DNA of 64,000 nucleotides, from contig SFDQ01000002.1 in assembly GCA_004558145.1 (NCBI GenBank), positions 248,001 through 312,000 on the forward strand, written 5' to 3'. The DNA is from Oscillospiraceae bacterium. GTDB lineage: Bacteria > Bacillota > Clostridia > Oscillospirales > Ruminococcaceae. The notes beneath the pieces are model-generated. The model had not been told where the DNA came from. It did no database searches and saw only the letters and a list, made by a program, of their open reading frames with translations. Shown here piece by piece: positions 41,961 through 50,594 of this stretch (positions are counted from its first letter, which is position 1; each line of letters opens with the position of its first letter). Both the position numbers and the translations under genes were made by a program.

Positions 41961-44900
41961 TCAAAGGCCGAGGGCGGCGCGCAGCCCCCGCAGGTGTTCC
42001 GCTTCCAGCGCGCCCTGGTGCCCGGCTTCCTTCTGCGTCACCTGGGCCAGCAGTTCGCCGGCTTTTTGCTCCTGGCCCAGGCCCAGGTGGCCCAGCGCCC
42101 GCAGGTGGTTGCAGTACTGCCGGTTGCGCAGCCCGCCGTCCTGCTCGTAGACCTCAATCTCCGGCAGTGACACGGCGAAGAAATCGTAGGTCACCGCGTC
42201 GAACAGATGCTTTTCGCCGTAGCTGACCAGCTTGTGGAAGGCCCGTTTGGCCGCGTCCTCCCGGCCCAGCAGCCGCAGGGCAAGGCCCTGGTAGAAGATG
42301 AAGTCGGAGGGCTGGTCGTTGTAGTACCGCACCGGCTGGGGCGTCTGGTCGCCGGCGGCGGCCAGTTCGAACATCTCCCGGGCGGCGGCCTCGTCCCCCG
42401 CCTTGCGGTGGGCCAGACCCATCAGGAAGTGGATCTTATTGTCCGGCACGTTGGGCAGCTTGCCCTCGCCCAGGTTTTCGGGGTAGACCAGCGCCTGCTC
42501 CAGCAGCTCCAGCGCCGAAGCGCAGCTGCCCGCGGCGATTTTCTCCGCCGCCAGCTGGCACAGGGCAAAGCGGTACTGGGTGCTCACGGTGCCTTCGCCG
42601 CCCTCCCAGGGGTGGAACTTGCGGCCCCGGATGGCCTCCAGCGCCTCCTGCCAGCGGCCCTCGCCGTTCAAGAGGGTGATGCGCCGCAGGAAGAGGTCGT
42701 CCCGCTGGCACACCAGCTCCATGTGCTTTTCCAGCACCGCCAGCCGCTTTGCGGCGGGCAGCTCCAGCCGGGCCGCCAGCTGGTCGTATTCCAAAAGGAA
42801 ACGGGCGGAGGGCATGGGGTCGCAGGCCTTTTCCATGGCGGCAAGGGCCTTTTGGCCGTCCTTTTGCTTGTTGTAGTAGGCGATGGAGAGGTTGCGCCAG
42901 GCCATTGCCAGGCCGGGCTTCTCCCGCACGGCCTTCTCCCACAGGGCCACCGCCCGGTCATACTGCTTTTTGTCGTAGAGCAGGTCCGCCAGGTAGTTGC
43001 AGGCCATGGGGGCGCTGCCCAGGGTGCTGATGGCGTCGGAGAGGATGGTTATCTCCTCGATGCGGTTGGGGAAGCAGTAGTCCGGGCAGGCCGCCTCGCC
43101 CGCCTCGAAGTGCGCCGCGGCTTCCTCGTCTCGATGGGCGGCAAGGCAGATGCTCCCCTTGTAGTATTCCAGCAGGGGCGAGCCGTCGGTGCAGGCGTCC
43201 AGGATGCGCAGGGCGTCGTCCCACAGGCCGGCGGCGCGGTAGTCCAGCGCCAGGGTCAGGTAGTTGTGGGCCGCGGAGCGCATCTTGCGCTTCCACTTCT
43301 GCGCTTTGCCGTCCGCCAGCATCTGCTCGTAGAGGCAGCCCATGCACAGCGGGTCGATGGCAAGGCTCTCCTGCAAGAAGCGGGCGGCGGGCCGGCCCAG
43401 CAGCCGCAGCAGGGCGGCCTTGAGGGTGCGGGCGCGCATGTCGTGCCAGTTGCGGATGAGGGCGGTCTCCACGAACTGCAGCGCCTGCTCATACTCGCCC
43501 TTCTTGGCGCACAGGCAGGCCAGATGATAGAAGCCCACGCTCTGGGTCTCGGCGCTCCAGGTGGCCTTGAAGAAGGAGTCGTAGGCCTCCTCCTCCCGGC
43601 CCAGCGCCAGCTGCGCCAGGCCCAGGTGGAACCGGCACTCCCCGTGGTAGGGGTTGGGGTTGCGCCAGGTCTGTTTGTCCACCGCGGCCTGGAAGTGCTC
43701 CAGGCTCTCCTCAAAGCGGCCCCGGCGGTAGAGCAGCATGCCGTAGGCGTCGTTCAGGCGGATGTCGGTGGCGTCCCGGCGCAGGCCCTCCCGGTAGTAG
43801 TCTTCCGGCTCGAAGGTGGCGTGGCGGTACTGCTCCAGATGCTGGGCCGCCAGATACAGCTCCTCGGTGGACTTGAGCTCCTCGGGGGCTTTCAGCGCCT
43901 CGGCGGGTTCGGGCACGGGGCGCAGTTCGGGGATGTAGATGGCGTACTCCGCCAGCAGGCGGCCGCCGCAGTGCACGGTGACGCGGCTCCCTTTCTCCAG
44001 CGCAGCGGCGGGCAGCTGCGCCTCAAAGCAGGCCAGGGGCGAGAGGTCCTCGGTGCGGCTGAACAGCAGTTCTTCCCCGTTTTTCACCTCGATGCGGCAG
44101 CCCTCGCAGGGGGCGGTGACATACACCTTCAGCAGCGCGCCGCCCTGGGCGGGGGCGAGGCCGATGACCGCGTCCCTGGTGGCGTTGGACACCCGGCCCA
44201 CGCCCTTGTAGGGCATGAAGTACTGCACGAAGTTCTTTTCCTCGTGGGGCTTGAGCCAGGTGAAGTCCGGCTGGTTGTCGGTGAACACGCCGGTCATCAG
44301 CTCGATGTAGGGGCCGTCCTCGTCGGTGAGGTTGCGGTCCCAGGCGCGGCCAAAGTCGCCGTTGCCCCAGGTCCACTGCTTTTTGCCGGGAGAAATGTGG
44401 TGGTCCGCGATGTGCAGAAGACCCGCGCCCACGCCCTCGTCGTAGTTGCCCACGAAGTCGAAGTCGGAATGGGCCGCCATGTAGGAGGTGGGCACCGGGA
44501 CGTTCTTGTAGCGGGAGATGTCCACGCCGGCGGAGTAGTCGTATTTATAATACTCCCCGGTGGCGATGGGGAAGGTGGAGACCGCCCGCTTGCCGTGGTC
44601 CATCACGGCGTTCACGTCCGGCGGGAAGACGGAGTAGGTGTTGTCGTTCACCGGCACGGCGGGGTTTGCCCACCACAAAAAGGTCTGGGGCAGGTCGGTG
44701 GGGTTGTAGAGCCGGCCTGCGATCTCGATGTAGGCCTTGCCGGGATACAGCGAGATGGCCGCGGTGCCCTTGGTGCCGTACATCTTGTCGATCTCGCTCA
44801 GGTAGACGGTGCAGGAGCCGTCCGGGTTCTGGGCAAAGGTGAAGTCCACTGGCGAATAGGTGGAGGGACGGTGGTGCTGGGGCCAGTTGAACTCGATGCC

Positions 44901-45239
44901 GCCGGAGATCCAGGGCCCGGTAAGGCCCACCAGCGCGGGCTTGACCACGTGGTTGTAATAGACGAAATCGTAGTGGTTGGTCTTGTCATAGGCGCGGTGG
45001 ATGCGCCCGCCCAGCTCCGGCAGGATCATCACCTTGAGGTACTCGTTTTCCAGAAAGACCGCCTTGTAGGCCACATCCTGCTTTTCGTCGCTCAGCCGCT
45101 CGGTCACCGGCAGGGGGTACACCTTGCCGGTGCTGCCCTGATAGGCCCGTTTTTCCAGGAACATGGGGTTCTTTTCCGCCGCAAGGGCCGGGTAGGTGGG
45201 CAGGAGCACTTCCTCCTGCCAGACGCTTACTTTTTCCAT
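41961..45239 (-). CDS. DUF5107 domain protein with long TPR region, 1092 aa
   Basis: The N-terminal 400 residues match the smaller neighbour: LPELGGRIHRAYDKTNHYDFVYYN, ISGGIEFNWPQHHRPSTYSPVDF, QTFLWWANPAVPVND and KKQWTWGNGDFGRAWDRNLTDEDGPY. It has a beta region near 430-480 and then about 600 residues of TPR-like helical repeats. It has no signal peptide and is likely cytoplasmic. The start MEKVSVWQEEV is chosen because the upstream extension is low complexity; GGAG lies about 13 bases ahead. This architecture occurs in gut carbohydrate loci, but the activity is not known. First gene of a two-gene operon. Confidence 0.82.
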   Translation of the reverse strand: MEKVSVWQEEVLLPTYPALAAEKNPMFLEKRAYQGSTGKVYPLPVTERLSDEKQDVAYKAVFLENEYLKVMILPELGGRIHRAYDKTNHYDFVYYNHVVKPALVGLTGPWISGGIEFNWPQHHRPSTYSPVDFTFAQNPDGSCTVYLSEIDKMYGTKGTAAISLYPGKAYIEIAGRLYNPTDLPQTFLWWANPAVPVNDNTYSVFPPDVNAVMDHGKRAVSTFPIATGEYYKYDYSAGVDISRYKNVPVPTSYMAAHSDFDFVGNYDEGVGAGLLHIADHHISPGKKQWTWGNGDFGRAWDRNLTDEDGPYIELMTGVFTDNQPDFTWLKPHEEKNFVQYFMPYKGVGRVSNATRDAVIGLAPAQGGALLKVYVTAPCEGCRIEVKNGEELLFSRTEDLSPLACFEAQLPAAALEKGSRVTVHCGGRLLAEYAIYIPELRPVPEPAEALKAPEELKSTEELYLAAQHLEQYRHATFEPEDYYREGLRRDATDIRLNDAYGMLLYRRGRFEESLEHFQAAVDKQTWRNPNPYHGECRFHLGLAQLALGREEEAYDSFFKATWSAETQSVGFYHLACLCAKKGEYEQALQFVETALIRNWHDMRARTLKAALLRLLGRPAARFLQESLAIDPLCMGCLYEQMLADGKAQKWKRKMRSAAHNYLTLALDYRAAGLWDDALRILDACTDGSPLLEYYKGSICLAAHRDEEAAAHFEAGEAACPDYCFPNRIEEITILSDAISTLGSAPMACNYLADLLYDKKQYDRAVALWEKAVREKPGLAMAWRNLSIAYYNKQKDGQKALAAMEKACDPMPSARFLLEYDQLAARLELPAAKRLAVLEKHMELVCQRDDLFLRRITLLNGEGRWQEALEAIRGRKFHPWEGGEGTVSTQYRFALCQLAAEKIAAGSCASALELLEQALVYPENLGEGKLPNVPDNKIHFLMGLAHRKAGDEAAAREMFELAAAGDQTPQPVRYYNDQPSDFIFYQGLALRLLGREDAAKRAFHKLVSYGEKHLFDAVTYDFFAVSLPEIEVYEQDGGLRNRQYCNHLRALGHLGLGQEQKAGELLAQVTQKEAGHQGALEAEHLRGLRAALGL

Positions 45240-45364
45240 GAACGAAATTTCACTCCTTGCCTTTGTTTTGCCCGCGGCCGGCCGCCGCCGCGCCCGCGGG
45301 GTGTTCACTGGCTTTATTCTATCTTTTTGCCGGCGGGAAAGGAATGTCTTTTCTTATTCAAAGA

Positions 45365-45393
45365 TGGACAATATTCCACAAAAATGCTACAAT
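45365..45393 (+). promoter_or_regulatory. Promoter of the AraC gene
   Basis: TGGACA (45365-45370), 17 bp, TACAAT (45388-45393) with TGC in front. The predicted transcript start near 45400 argues against the ATG at 45400 as the translation start. Confidence 0.8.
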
Positions 45394-45444
45394 GGGGCCA
45401 TGGAAGAGCGTTTGATGAAACAGGAGGGCTTCAAGGGGGAGCGG

Positions 45445-46329
45445 ATGTTCGTTCTGCCCGCCGAAGTCCTTCGGGAATATCTGGGCCACCCGCTGGCCGG
45501 CCGCCTGCACCTGACCGACGTCGGGTTTTTTCCCCATGCAAAAAACCACGCCCGTGTGCGCAAAACGGGCGTGGAAGAATACATCCTGCTTTATTGTGTG
45601 GAGGGGCGGGGCAGCGTGGAGGTGGAAGGCCGGGAATACCGTCTGGGAGAAAACCAGGCCTTCTGCATCCCCGCGGGCCGGCCCCACCGCTATCAGGCGG
45701 ACGAACAGGACCCCTGGAGCCTTTTGTGGGTGCACTTCAAGGGGGAGGACGCCGCCCTTTATCCCCTGGAGGAGTGCCGGGTGGTGAACGCCTTGCCGGC
45801 GGAGGAGAACCGCCTCGCCTTTTTGTTCCAGCTGCTGTTCGACGCGCTGGAGGACGACTACTCCCTGGGCAACTTCATCTACATGGCCCAGGTGCTGTCC
45901 CTCATCCTCGCCCAGCTCTACTGCCGCAGCTACACCGGCAAGGGGGCGCAGAACCGATACCTCACCCAGGCCATCCGCTGCATGTACCGCAATCTGGGCC
46001 GGGCGATGACCCTGGACGAACTGGCGGAGGAGGTGGGGCTCTCCAAGAGCTATCTGCACCAAATCTTTGTGGCCCACACCGGGCGCGCACCGCTGGAATT
46101 TTTCTCCCGTCTGAAGGTGGAGGAAGCCTGCAAGCTGCTGAAAGCCACCGACCACAGCATCGGCGAGATCGCCCAGCGGGTGGGCTTTGGCGACCCCTAT
46201 TATTTTTCCCGCCTGTTCAAAAAGGCGGTGGGGGTGTCGCCCAAAAAGTACCGGGACCAGCCCCTGTGCTACAGCGAGCGGGCGGAGCGGCTGCTCCATC
46301 CCGCGGCTCAGGAACCAAAGCGAACATGA
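45445..46329 (+). CDS. AraC family regulator with cupin sensor domain
   Basis: The N-terminal cupin (residues ~20-120: EYILLYCVEGRGSVEVEGREYRLGENQAFCIPAGRPHRY) is typical of sugar-sensing AraC proteins, and the C-terminal HTH pair contains LAEEVGLSKSYLHQIFVAHTGRAPLEF and GEIAQRVGFGDPYYFSRLFKKAVGVSPKKYR. The ATG at 45445 has AAGGGGGA upstream; earlier ATGs at 45415 and 45400 are too near the promoter. Divergent from the DUF5107 operon, which it probably regulates. Confidence 0.9.
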   Translation: MFVLPAEVLREYLGHPLAGRLHLTDVGFFPHAKNHARVRKTGVEEYILLYCVEGRGSVEVEGREYRLGENQAFCIPAGRPHRYQADEQDPWSLLWVHFKGEDAALYPLEECRVVNALPAEENRLAFLFQLLFDALEDDYSLGNFIYMAQVLSLILAQLYCRSYTGKGAQNRYLTQAIRCMYRNLGRAMTLDELAEEVGLSKSYLHQIFVAHTGRAPLEFFSRLKVEEACKLLKATDHSIGEIAQRVGFGDPYYFSRLFKKAVGVSPKKYRDQPLCYSERAERLLHPAAQEPKRT

Positions 46330-46331
46330 AC

Positions 46332-46364
46332 AAGGAGCCGTATCGACTTACGGCTCCTTCTTTT
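46332..46364 (+). terminator. Terminator after AraC
   Basis: Stem AAGGAGCCGTA / TACGGCTCCTT with loop TCGACT, then CTTTT. Confidence 0.8.
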
Positions 46365-46530
46365 GCTCCCGGGGCACGGCCCCGGCAAGGGCCTGCATCA
46401 TTTTTTGAACGTTGTCCGCCTCCAGTTCTGCCTGTCCTCTGGCCACTTCCAGCAGCGGCATGCCGATCATCTGTTCCTTTTCCAGCCCTTCCAGCTGCTT
46501 CCCCGTGCTGGGATTCAACTCACCTTCCAT
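46348..46530 (-). CDS. Small acidic hypothetical protein, 60 aa
   Basis: MEGELNPSTGKQLEGLEKEQ begins a hydrophilic, helical peptide with no membrane segment. CAGGTG lies six bases before the ATG at 46530; an ATG at 46548 is also in frame. The 3' end overlaps the AraC terminator hairpin. No homolog is recognised, and coding status is uncertain. Confidence 0.45.
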   Translation of the reverse strand: MEGELNPSTGKQLEGLEKEQMIGMPLLEVARGQAELEADNVQKMMQALAGAVPREQKKEP

Positions 46531-46610
46531 TGTTTCACCTGCTTTCATGCACCTGCGCTGTTCTCTTGCGCTCGTTTTTATTCTTTCAACAGCCGCTCAT
46601 GTCTGCCACA

Positions 46611-46988
46611 CTACTGTCTCTTGCGGGTCGGCTTTGATGCTGTTGCGTCGTAGCTTCCATTCAGCAACATTTTGATTTTGTCATCCGGGGCACTGCCATC
46701 CAGGGCGACCGTGATCCAACTGTCCTTATTCATGTGATATGCCGGAAAAAAGCCAGCCTCGCACCGCAGCGAGCCTATCAAAAGCGCATCGCACTTAAAA
46801 TTCGCCACATCCAACATACCTGGTTCTTGCAGCCCAAGCTTGCTTTTGGGTACATCCATAATAAGGGCAAACCACTTTTTGCTGTTGCTGTGACGAAACA
46901 CTTCGTACTTGGGGTATTTCATCCAAGGGAAATCCGGCTCCGCATTGTAATTTTCGAGGATAAAGCGCTCTAATTCCGCACGGTTCAC
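46611..46988 (-). CDS. MmcQ/YjbR family protein
   Basis: The 125-residue protein shows the family pattern YPKYEVFRHSNSKKWFALIMDV, KCDALLIGSLRCEAGFFPAYHMNKDSWITVALDG near the middle and end. The fold binds DNA or nucleotides in some relatives, but the function is unsettled. The start is GTG 46988 with GGAAG upstream; GTG 46997 is possible. Codons are visibly less GC-rich than in all neighbours (many AAA, AAT, TTA), which suggests recent transfer. It lies next to tRNA-Tyr and repeats. Confidence 0.8.
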   Translation of the reverse strand: MNRAELERFILENYNAEPDFPWMKYPKYEVFRHSNSKKWFALIMDVPKSKLGLQEPGMLDVANFKCDALLIGSLRCEAGFFPAYHMNKDSWITVALDGSAPDDKIKMLLNGSYDATASKPTRKRQ

Positions 46989-47019
46989 TGACGTCACTTC
47001 CAGTTCTCAGGTTATCCAG

Positions 47020-47048
47020 AGTATAACACGCATACAAAGGTGCCGCAA
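47020..47048 (-). promoter_or_regulatory. Promoter of the YjbR-like gene
   Basis: On the minus strand TTGCGG (47043-47048), 17 bp, TATACT (47020-47025). Confidence 0.65.
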
Positions 47049-47097
47049 GCGATGATACGGTGTCATCCGAAAATGTCAAAAGCCGGCCTCACAACAA

Positions 47098-47128
47098 AGA
47101 AAAAGCGACCGACAATGTCGGTCGCTTT
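47098..47128 (-). terminator. Terminator behind the tRNA-Tyr 3'-end copy
   Basis: A perfect 12-bp stem (AAAGCGACCGAC / GTCGGTCGCTTT) with loop AAT, T-rich on the minus strand. It directly follows the duplicated tRNA tail at 47129. Confidence 0.8.
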
Positions 47129-47149
47129 TGGTGGGAGCGGGTGGATTCG
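47129..47149 (-). repeat. 21-bp copy of the tRNA-Tyr 3' end
   Basis: The 21 bases are identical to 47395-47415, covering the T-loop side, acceptor and CCA of tRNA-Tyr, 266 bp downstream of the real gene end. This is the kind of duplication left by integration into a tRNA gene, or a remnant of a second tRNA copy. Confidence 0.8.
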
Positions 47150-47273
47150 CGAGCCGCGCACTGAAAAACAGCCCACCGGGCTGTTTTTCCCCGGCCCCCA
47201 GGGCCGGGACGTGCTGTTCTCATCTCACCCGCTCATGCCACAAACAAGAACCCCCTGCCGGGGTGCGGCAAAA

Positions 47274-47378
47274 GGGGTCCCCGCGAAAATTTGCGCAGCA
47301 AAATTTCGTGGGGAAGTGAGGAGCAGCAGTGCAAGCGCGCGATGAATTTTTGTAAAAAAAATTCGTCGCAAGCGATGC
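47274..47378. repeat. tRNA-flanking repeat, copy A
   Basis: About 105 bp, with a palindromic head around CGCGAAAATTTGCGC and GCAAAATTTCGTGGGG, then GAGGAGCAGCAG and TTCGTCGCAAGCGAT. It aligns with 61104-61206 with few differences. It lies immediately 3' of tRNA-Tyr. No protein-coding role is likely. Confidence 0.8.
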
Positions 47379-47391
47379 GACGCTTGCGACG
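47354..47391 (-). terminator. Terminator of tRNA-Tyr
   Basis: The perfect 11-bp stem CGTCGCAAGCG / CGCTTGCGACG with loop ATGCGA is followed on the minus strand by AATTTTTTTT. Confidence 0.9.
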
Positions 47392-47394
47392 AAC

Positions 47395-47480
47395 TGGTGG
47401 GAGCGGGTGGATTCGAACCACCGAAGCAATTATGCAACAGATTTACAGTCTGCCCCCATTGGCCGCTCGGGAACACTCCC
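47395..47480 (-). tRNA. tRNA-Tyr (GTA)
   Basis: An 86-nt class II tRNA with encoded CCA. Acceptor GGGAGTG pairs with CGCTCCC, the anticodon arm is CAGACTGTAAATCTG with anticodon GTA, there is a long variable arm, and the T arm is GGTGGTTCGAATCCACC. Confidence 0.96.
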
Positions 47481-47512
47481 ACATGTTTCCGCGCTCAATC
47501 GAGTGCTTATCT

Positions 47513-47541
47513 ATTATAGCAAGGGGGCAAGAAAAATGCAA
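47513..47541 (-). promoter_or_regulatory. Promoter of tRNA-Tyr
   Basis: TTGCAT (47536-47541), 17 bp, TGCTATAAT with the -10 at 47513-47518 on the minus strand. Confidence 0.75.
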
Positions 47542-47632
47542 GCGTTTTTTTCATTTTTCCGCCACTTTTTTCTTCGGCGGCAAAGGCTGGGCGGTGCGTT
47601 CAAAAATTCGTCACACCTCAGGGATCATTCTG

Positions 47633-47641
47633 TGGTATAAT
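47633..47641 (+). promoter_or_regulatory. Extended -10 promoter of citrate synthase
   Basis: TGGTATAAT (TATAAT at 47636-47641) with no good -35. The transcript leader would be about 65 nt. Confidence 0.65.
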
Positions 47642-47711
47642 AACAAAATAAAGTATTATTTTTTGAACGCAAAAATGCGGCGAACGCCGCGGGGAAAAGG
47701 AGGCGTTTATC

Positions 47712-49082
47712 ATGGCGGAATTTTCGGATTACTCCCGCATCACCCCCGAACTGGAGGCGCTGGCGGCGGTGTGTCTTTCCAACAACCAGATCAACAAAGA
47801 GGACTATGTGCGCTACAATGTCAAGCGCGGCCTGCGCGACCTGGACGGCACCGGCGTGCTGGCGGGCCTGACCGAGATCAGCGAGATCATCAGCAGCAAG
47901 GTGGTGGACGGCAAAAAGGTGCCCTGCGAGGGCGAACTGTACTACCGCGGCTACCCGGTGGAAAAACTCACCGGCGGCTTCATCCAGGACAAGCGCTTCG
48001 GCTTTGAGGAGACGGCCTATCTTCTGATGTTCGGCCAGCTGCCCACCGCGGAGCAGCTGAAGGCTTTCAACGAACAGCTGGCCTTCTACCGCAGCCTGCC
48101 CACCAACTTTGTGCGGGACGTCATTCTCAAGGCCCCCAGCAGCGACATGATGAACACCCTGGCCCGCTGTGTGCTGACCATGGCCAGCTACGACGACAAG
48201 CCGGACGACATCAGCCTGCCCAACGTGGTGCGCCAGTGCATCGACCTCATTGCCATCTTCCCGCTCATCTCGGTATATGCCTATCAGGCCTACAACCACT
48301 ACAAGAACGGCAACAGCCTCTACATCCACACCCCGCGGCCGGACCTGTCCACCGCGGAGAACATCCTCACCCTGCTGCGGCCGGACGGCCAGTACACCAC
48401 ACTGGAGGCCCACATCCTGGACCTGTGCCTTGTGCTGCACGCAGAGCACGGCGGCGGCAACAACTCCACCTTCACCACCCACGTGGTCACCAGCTCCGGC
48501 ACCGACACTTACAGCTGCATGGCCGCCGCGCTGGCCAGCCTGAAGGGCCCCCGCCACGGCGGCGCCAACATCAAGGTGGTGCAGATGTTCGAGGACCTGA
48601 AGGCCAGCGTGAAGGACTGGACCGACGAGGACGAGATCCGCGCCTATCTGACCGGCTGCCTGGAGGGCCAGCGCTTCGACAAGAGCGGCCTCATCTACGG
48701 CATGGGCCACGCGGTCTACTCCATCAGCGACCCCCGCGCCAACCTGCTGCGGGGCTTTGTGGAGCAGCTCTCGGAAGAAAAGCACATGCACGAGGAATAC
48801 GCCCTCTACTCCGCCGTGGAGCGCCTTGCGCCCCAGATCATCAGCGAGAAGCGCAAGATTTACAAGGGCGTTTCCGCCAACGTGGACTTTTACAGCGGCT
48901 TTGTTTACCGCATGCTGGGCCTGCCCACCGAGCTGTTCACCCCCATCTTCGCCATCGCCCGTGTGGCGGGCTGGAGCGCCCACCGCATGGAGGAGCTCAT
49001 CAACATGGGCAAGATCATCCGCCCGGCCTACATGGCGGTGCAGCCCCATCGGGAGTATGTGCCCATGGCCGAGCGCGGCTGA
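47712..49082 (+). CDS. gltA: Citrate synthase
   Basis: Condenses oxaloacetate and acetyl-CoA. The 456-residue protein has the catalytic histidines in LHAEHGGGNNSTF and YGMGHAVYSISDPRA and the aspartate in VDFYSGF. It is longer than many bacterial type II enzymes, with an N-terminal extension. AAGGAGG precedes the ATG. It is monocistronic between a promoter and a strong terminator, next to tRNA-Tyr. In such anaerobes it probably feeds 2-oxoglutarate and glutamate synthesis through an open TCA branch. Confidence 0.93.
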   Translation: MAEFSDYSRITPELEALAAVCLSNNQINKEDYVRYNVKRGLRDLDGTGVLAGLTEISEIISSKVVDGKKVPCEGELYYRGYPVEKLTGGFIQDKRFGFEETAYLLMFGQLPTAEQLKAFNEQLAFYRSLPTNFVRDVILKAPSSDMMNTLARCVLTMASYDDKPDDISLPNVVRQCIDLIAIFPLISVYAYQAYNHYKNGNSLYIHTPRPDLSTAENILTLLRPDGQYTTLEAHILDLCLVLHAEHGGGNNSTFTTHVVTSSGTDTYSCMAAALASLKGPRHGGANIKVVQMFEDLKASVKDWTDEDEIRAYLTGCLEGQRFDKSGLIYGMGHAVYSISDPRANLLRGFVEQLSEEKHMHEEYALYSAVERLAPQIISEKRKIYKGVSANVDFYSGFVYRMLGLPTELFTPIFAIARVAGWSAHRMEELINMGKIIRPAYMAVQPHREYVPMAERG

Positions 49083-49116
49083 GCCCTCTCCCCTGCCCTT
49101 TGACCAAAACGCAAAA

Positions 49117-49157
49117 AAAGACCCGCCCCGGAAGTTCCGGGGCGGGTCCTTTTATTT
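49117..49157. terminator. Bidirectional terminator between citrate synthase and rnfB
   Basis: Stem GGACCCGCCCCGGAA-type with complement and loop of about 2 nt; T-rich tail on the plus strand (CCTTTTATTTTG), A-run on the other side. Confidence 0.9.
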
Positions 49158-49174
49158 TGCTTTCAACCCAGGCC

Positions 49175-49963
49175 TCAGGCGCGCACGATGACGTGCTTGG
49201 GGCAGACTTCCACGCACTGGCCGCAGCCGGTGCACTTGGAGTAGTCGATGCTGGCCAGGAAGTTGGTGACCTTGATGGCCTCGCTGGGACAGGTCTTCTG
49301 GCACTTCATGCAGCCGATGCAGCCGGTCTGGCACTCCTTCATGACCACGGGGCCCTTCTCGGTGTTGTGGCACAGCACCAGGGGCTTTTCCTCCATGTCG
49401 GACGCCATCTCGATGACGCTCTTGGGGCAGGCGGCAGCGCAGGCGCCGCAGCCGGTGCACTTCTCGGGGTCCACATGAGCGACGCCGTCCACCACGTGGA
49501 TGGCGTCGAACTTGCAGGCCTTGACGCAGTCGCCCAGGCCCAGGCACCCGTAGGCGCAGGCCTTGGGGCCGCCGTACAGAGCGGCGGCAGCGGTGCAGCT
49601 GGAAACGCCGTGGTAATCGAAGATCTGGGTGCAGACGCCGGGCTTGCCCTGGCAGCGCACGGTGGCGCGCACAGCGGCGGTGGCGCCGGCCTCCACGCCC
49701 ATGACGGCGGCCACGTCGGCGGCAGCCTTGGCGCCGCCGGGCACGCACTTATTCACAGGCGCGCCGCCTTCCACGATGGCCTTGGCGTAGTCGGCGCAGC
49801 CGGCGTAGCCGCAGGCGCCGCAGTTGGCGCCGGGCAGGCAGCCCGCCACTTCGCCGATGCGGGGGTCTTCCTCCACGGCCATGAACTTGGCGGCCAGCAC
49901 CAGGATCACAGAGCCCAGAAGGCCGGCCACAGTAACGATGGCAATAGCAAGTGCAATGTTCAT
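49175..49963 (-). CDS. rnfB: Rnf complex ferredoxin-type subunit RnfB
   Basis: An N-terminal membrane helix (residues 3-25) is followed by the Fes motif GANCGACGYAGCADY and several [4Fe-4S] motifs (CLGLGDCVKAC, CTGCGACAAACP, CIGCMKCQKTCP, CTGCGQCVEVCP). RnfB accepts electrons from ferredoxin at the inner face. The start MNIALAIAIV at 49963 has GAGGCGG upstream. Last gene of rnfCDGEAB, the usual clostridial order. Confidence 0.95.
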   Translation of the reverse strand: MNIALAIAIVTVAGLLGSVILVLAAKFMAVEEDPRIGEVAGCLPGANCGACGYAGCADYAKAIVEGGAPVNKCVPGGAKAAADVAAVMGVEAGATAAVRATVRCQGKPGVCTQIFDYHGVSSCTAAAALYGGPKACAYGCLGLGDCVKACKFDAIHVVDGVAHVDPEKCTGCGACAAACPKSVIEMASDMEEKPLVLCHNTEKGPVVMKECQTGCIGCMKCQKTCPSEAIKVTNFLASIDYSKCTGCGQCVEVCPKHVIVRA

Positions 49964-49976
49964 CTCAGCCGCCTCC

Positions 49977-50594
49977 TCACACAGTACCAAAGATGTTCTC
50001 GACGATGCCGCCGAAACCACCAAAGCTCAAAGCAGCCACCGAGGCGGCCACCAGGGTGATGGGCAGGCCTTCAAAGCACTTGGGGGGCTGAGCGTCCTCC
50101 AGGCGCTTGCGCACGCCGCTGAACATCACCATGGCCAGCATGAAGCCGACACCCGCGCCCACGGCGCACACCATGCTCTCGGCAAAGTTGTAGCCGTTGT
50201 CGATGTTCAGCACGGTAACGCCCAGCACGGCGCAGTTGGTGGTGATCAGGGGCAGGTAAACGCCCAGGGCCTTGTGCAGGGGAGGCATGAATTTCTTCAT
50301 GGCGACCTCCACCAGCTGCACCAGCACCGCAATGACCAGGATGAAGACGATGGTCTGCAGATAGCCCAGGTCCCACTTCAGGTTGCCTTCCGCGTCCACG
50401 GGGGTGAGCAGGAAGTTCTGGATGGGCCAGGTCACCGCGGTGGCCAGCGCCATGACGAAGATAACGGCACAGCTCATGCCGAAGGCGGAGTCCAGCTTTT
50501 TAGACACGCCCAGGAAGGGGCAGATGCCCAAAAACTGCACCAGAACGTAGTTGTTCACCAAAATCATGGTGAAGAAAATAGCAGCCAAAGCCAT
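49977..50594 (-). CDS. rnfA: Rnf complex membrane subunit RnfA
   Basis: Six-helix protein of 205 residues with VNNYVLVQFLGICPFLGVSKK and PLITTNCAVLGVTVLN, both conserved in RnfA/NqrE. Its start overlaps the rnfE stop by one base. With RnfE it forms the inverted-topology core that carries electrons and ions across the membrane. Confidence 0.95.
   Translation of the reverse strand: MALAAIFFTMILVNNYVLVQFLGICPFLGVSKKLDSAFGMSCAVIFVMALATAVTWPIQNFLLTPVDAEGNLKWDLGYLQTIVFILVIAVLVQLVEVAMKKFMPPLHKALGVYLPLITTNCAVLGVTVLNIDNGYNFAESMVCAVGAGVGFMLAMVMFSGVRKRLEDAQPPKCFEGLPITLVAASVAALSFGGFGGIVENIFGTV

Noticed and set aside
42207-46637. A long plus-strand open frame opposite the DUF5107 genes
   Set aside because: It runs across two real genes and a divergent promoter, and its translation is repetitive with no domain.
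47291-47520. Open frames across tRNA-Tyr and the repeat, giving WIRTTEAIMQQIYS-type peptides
   Set aside because: They are translations of tRNA and repeat sequence, a common mis-annotation.
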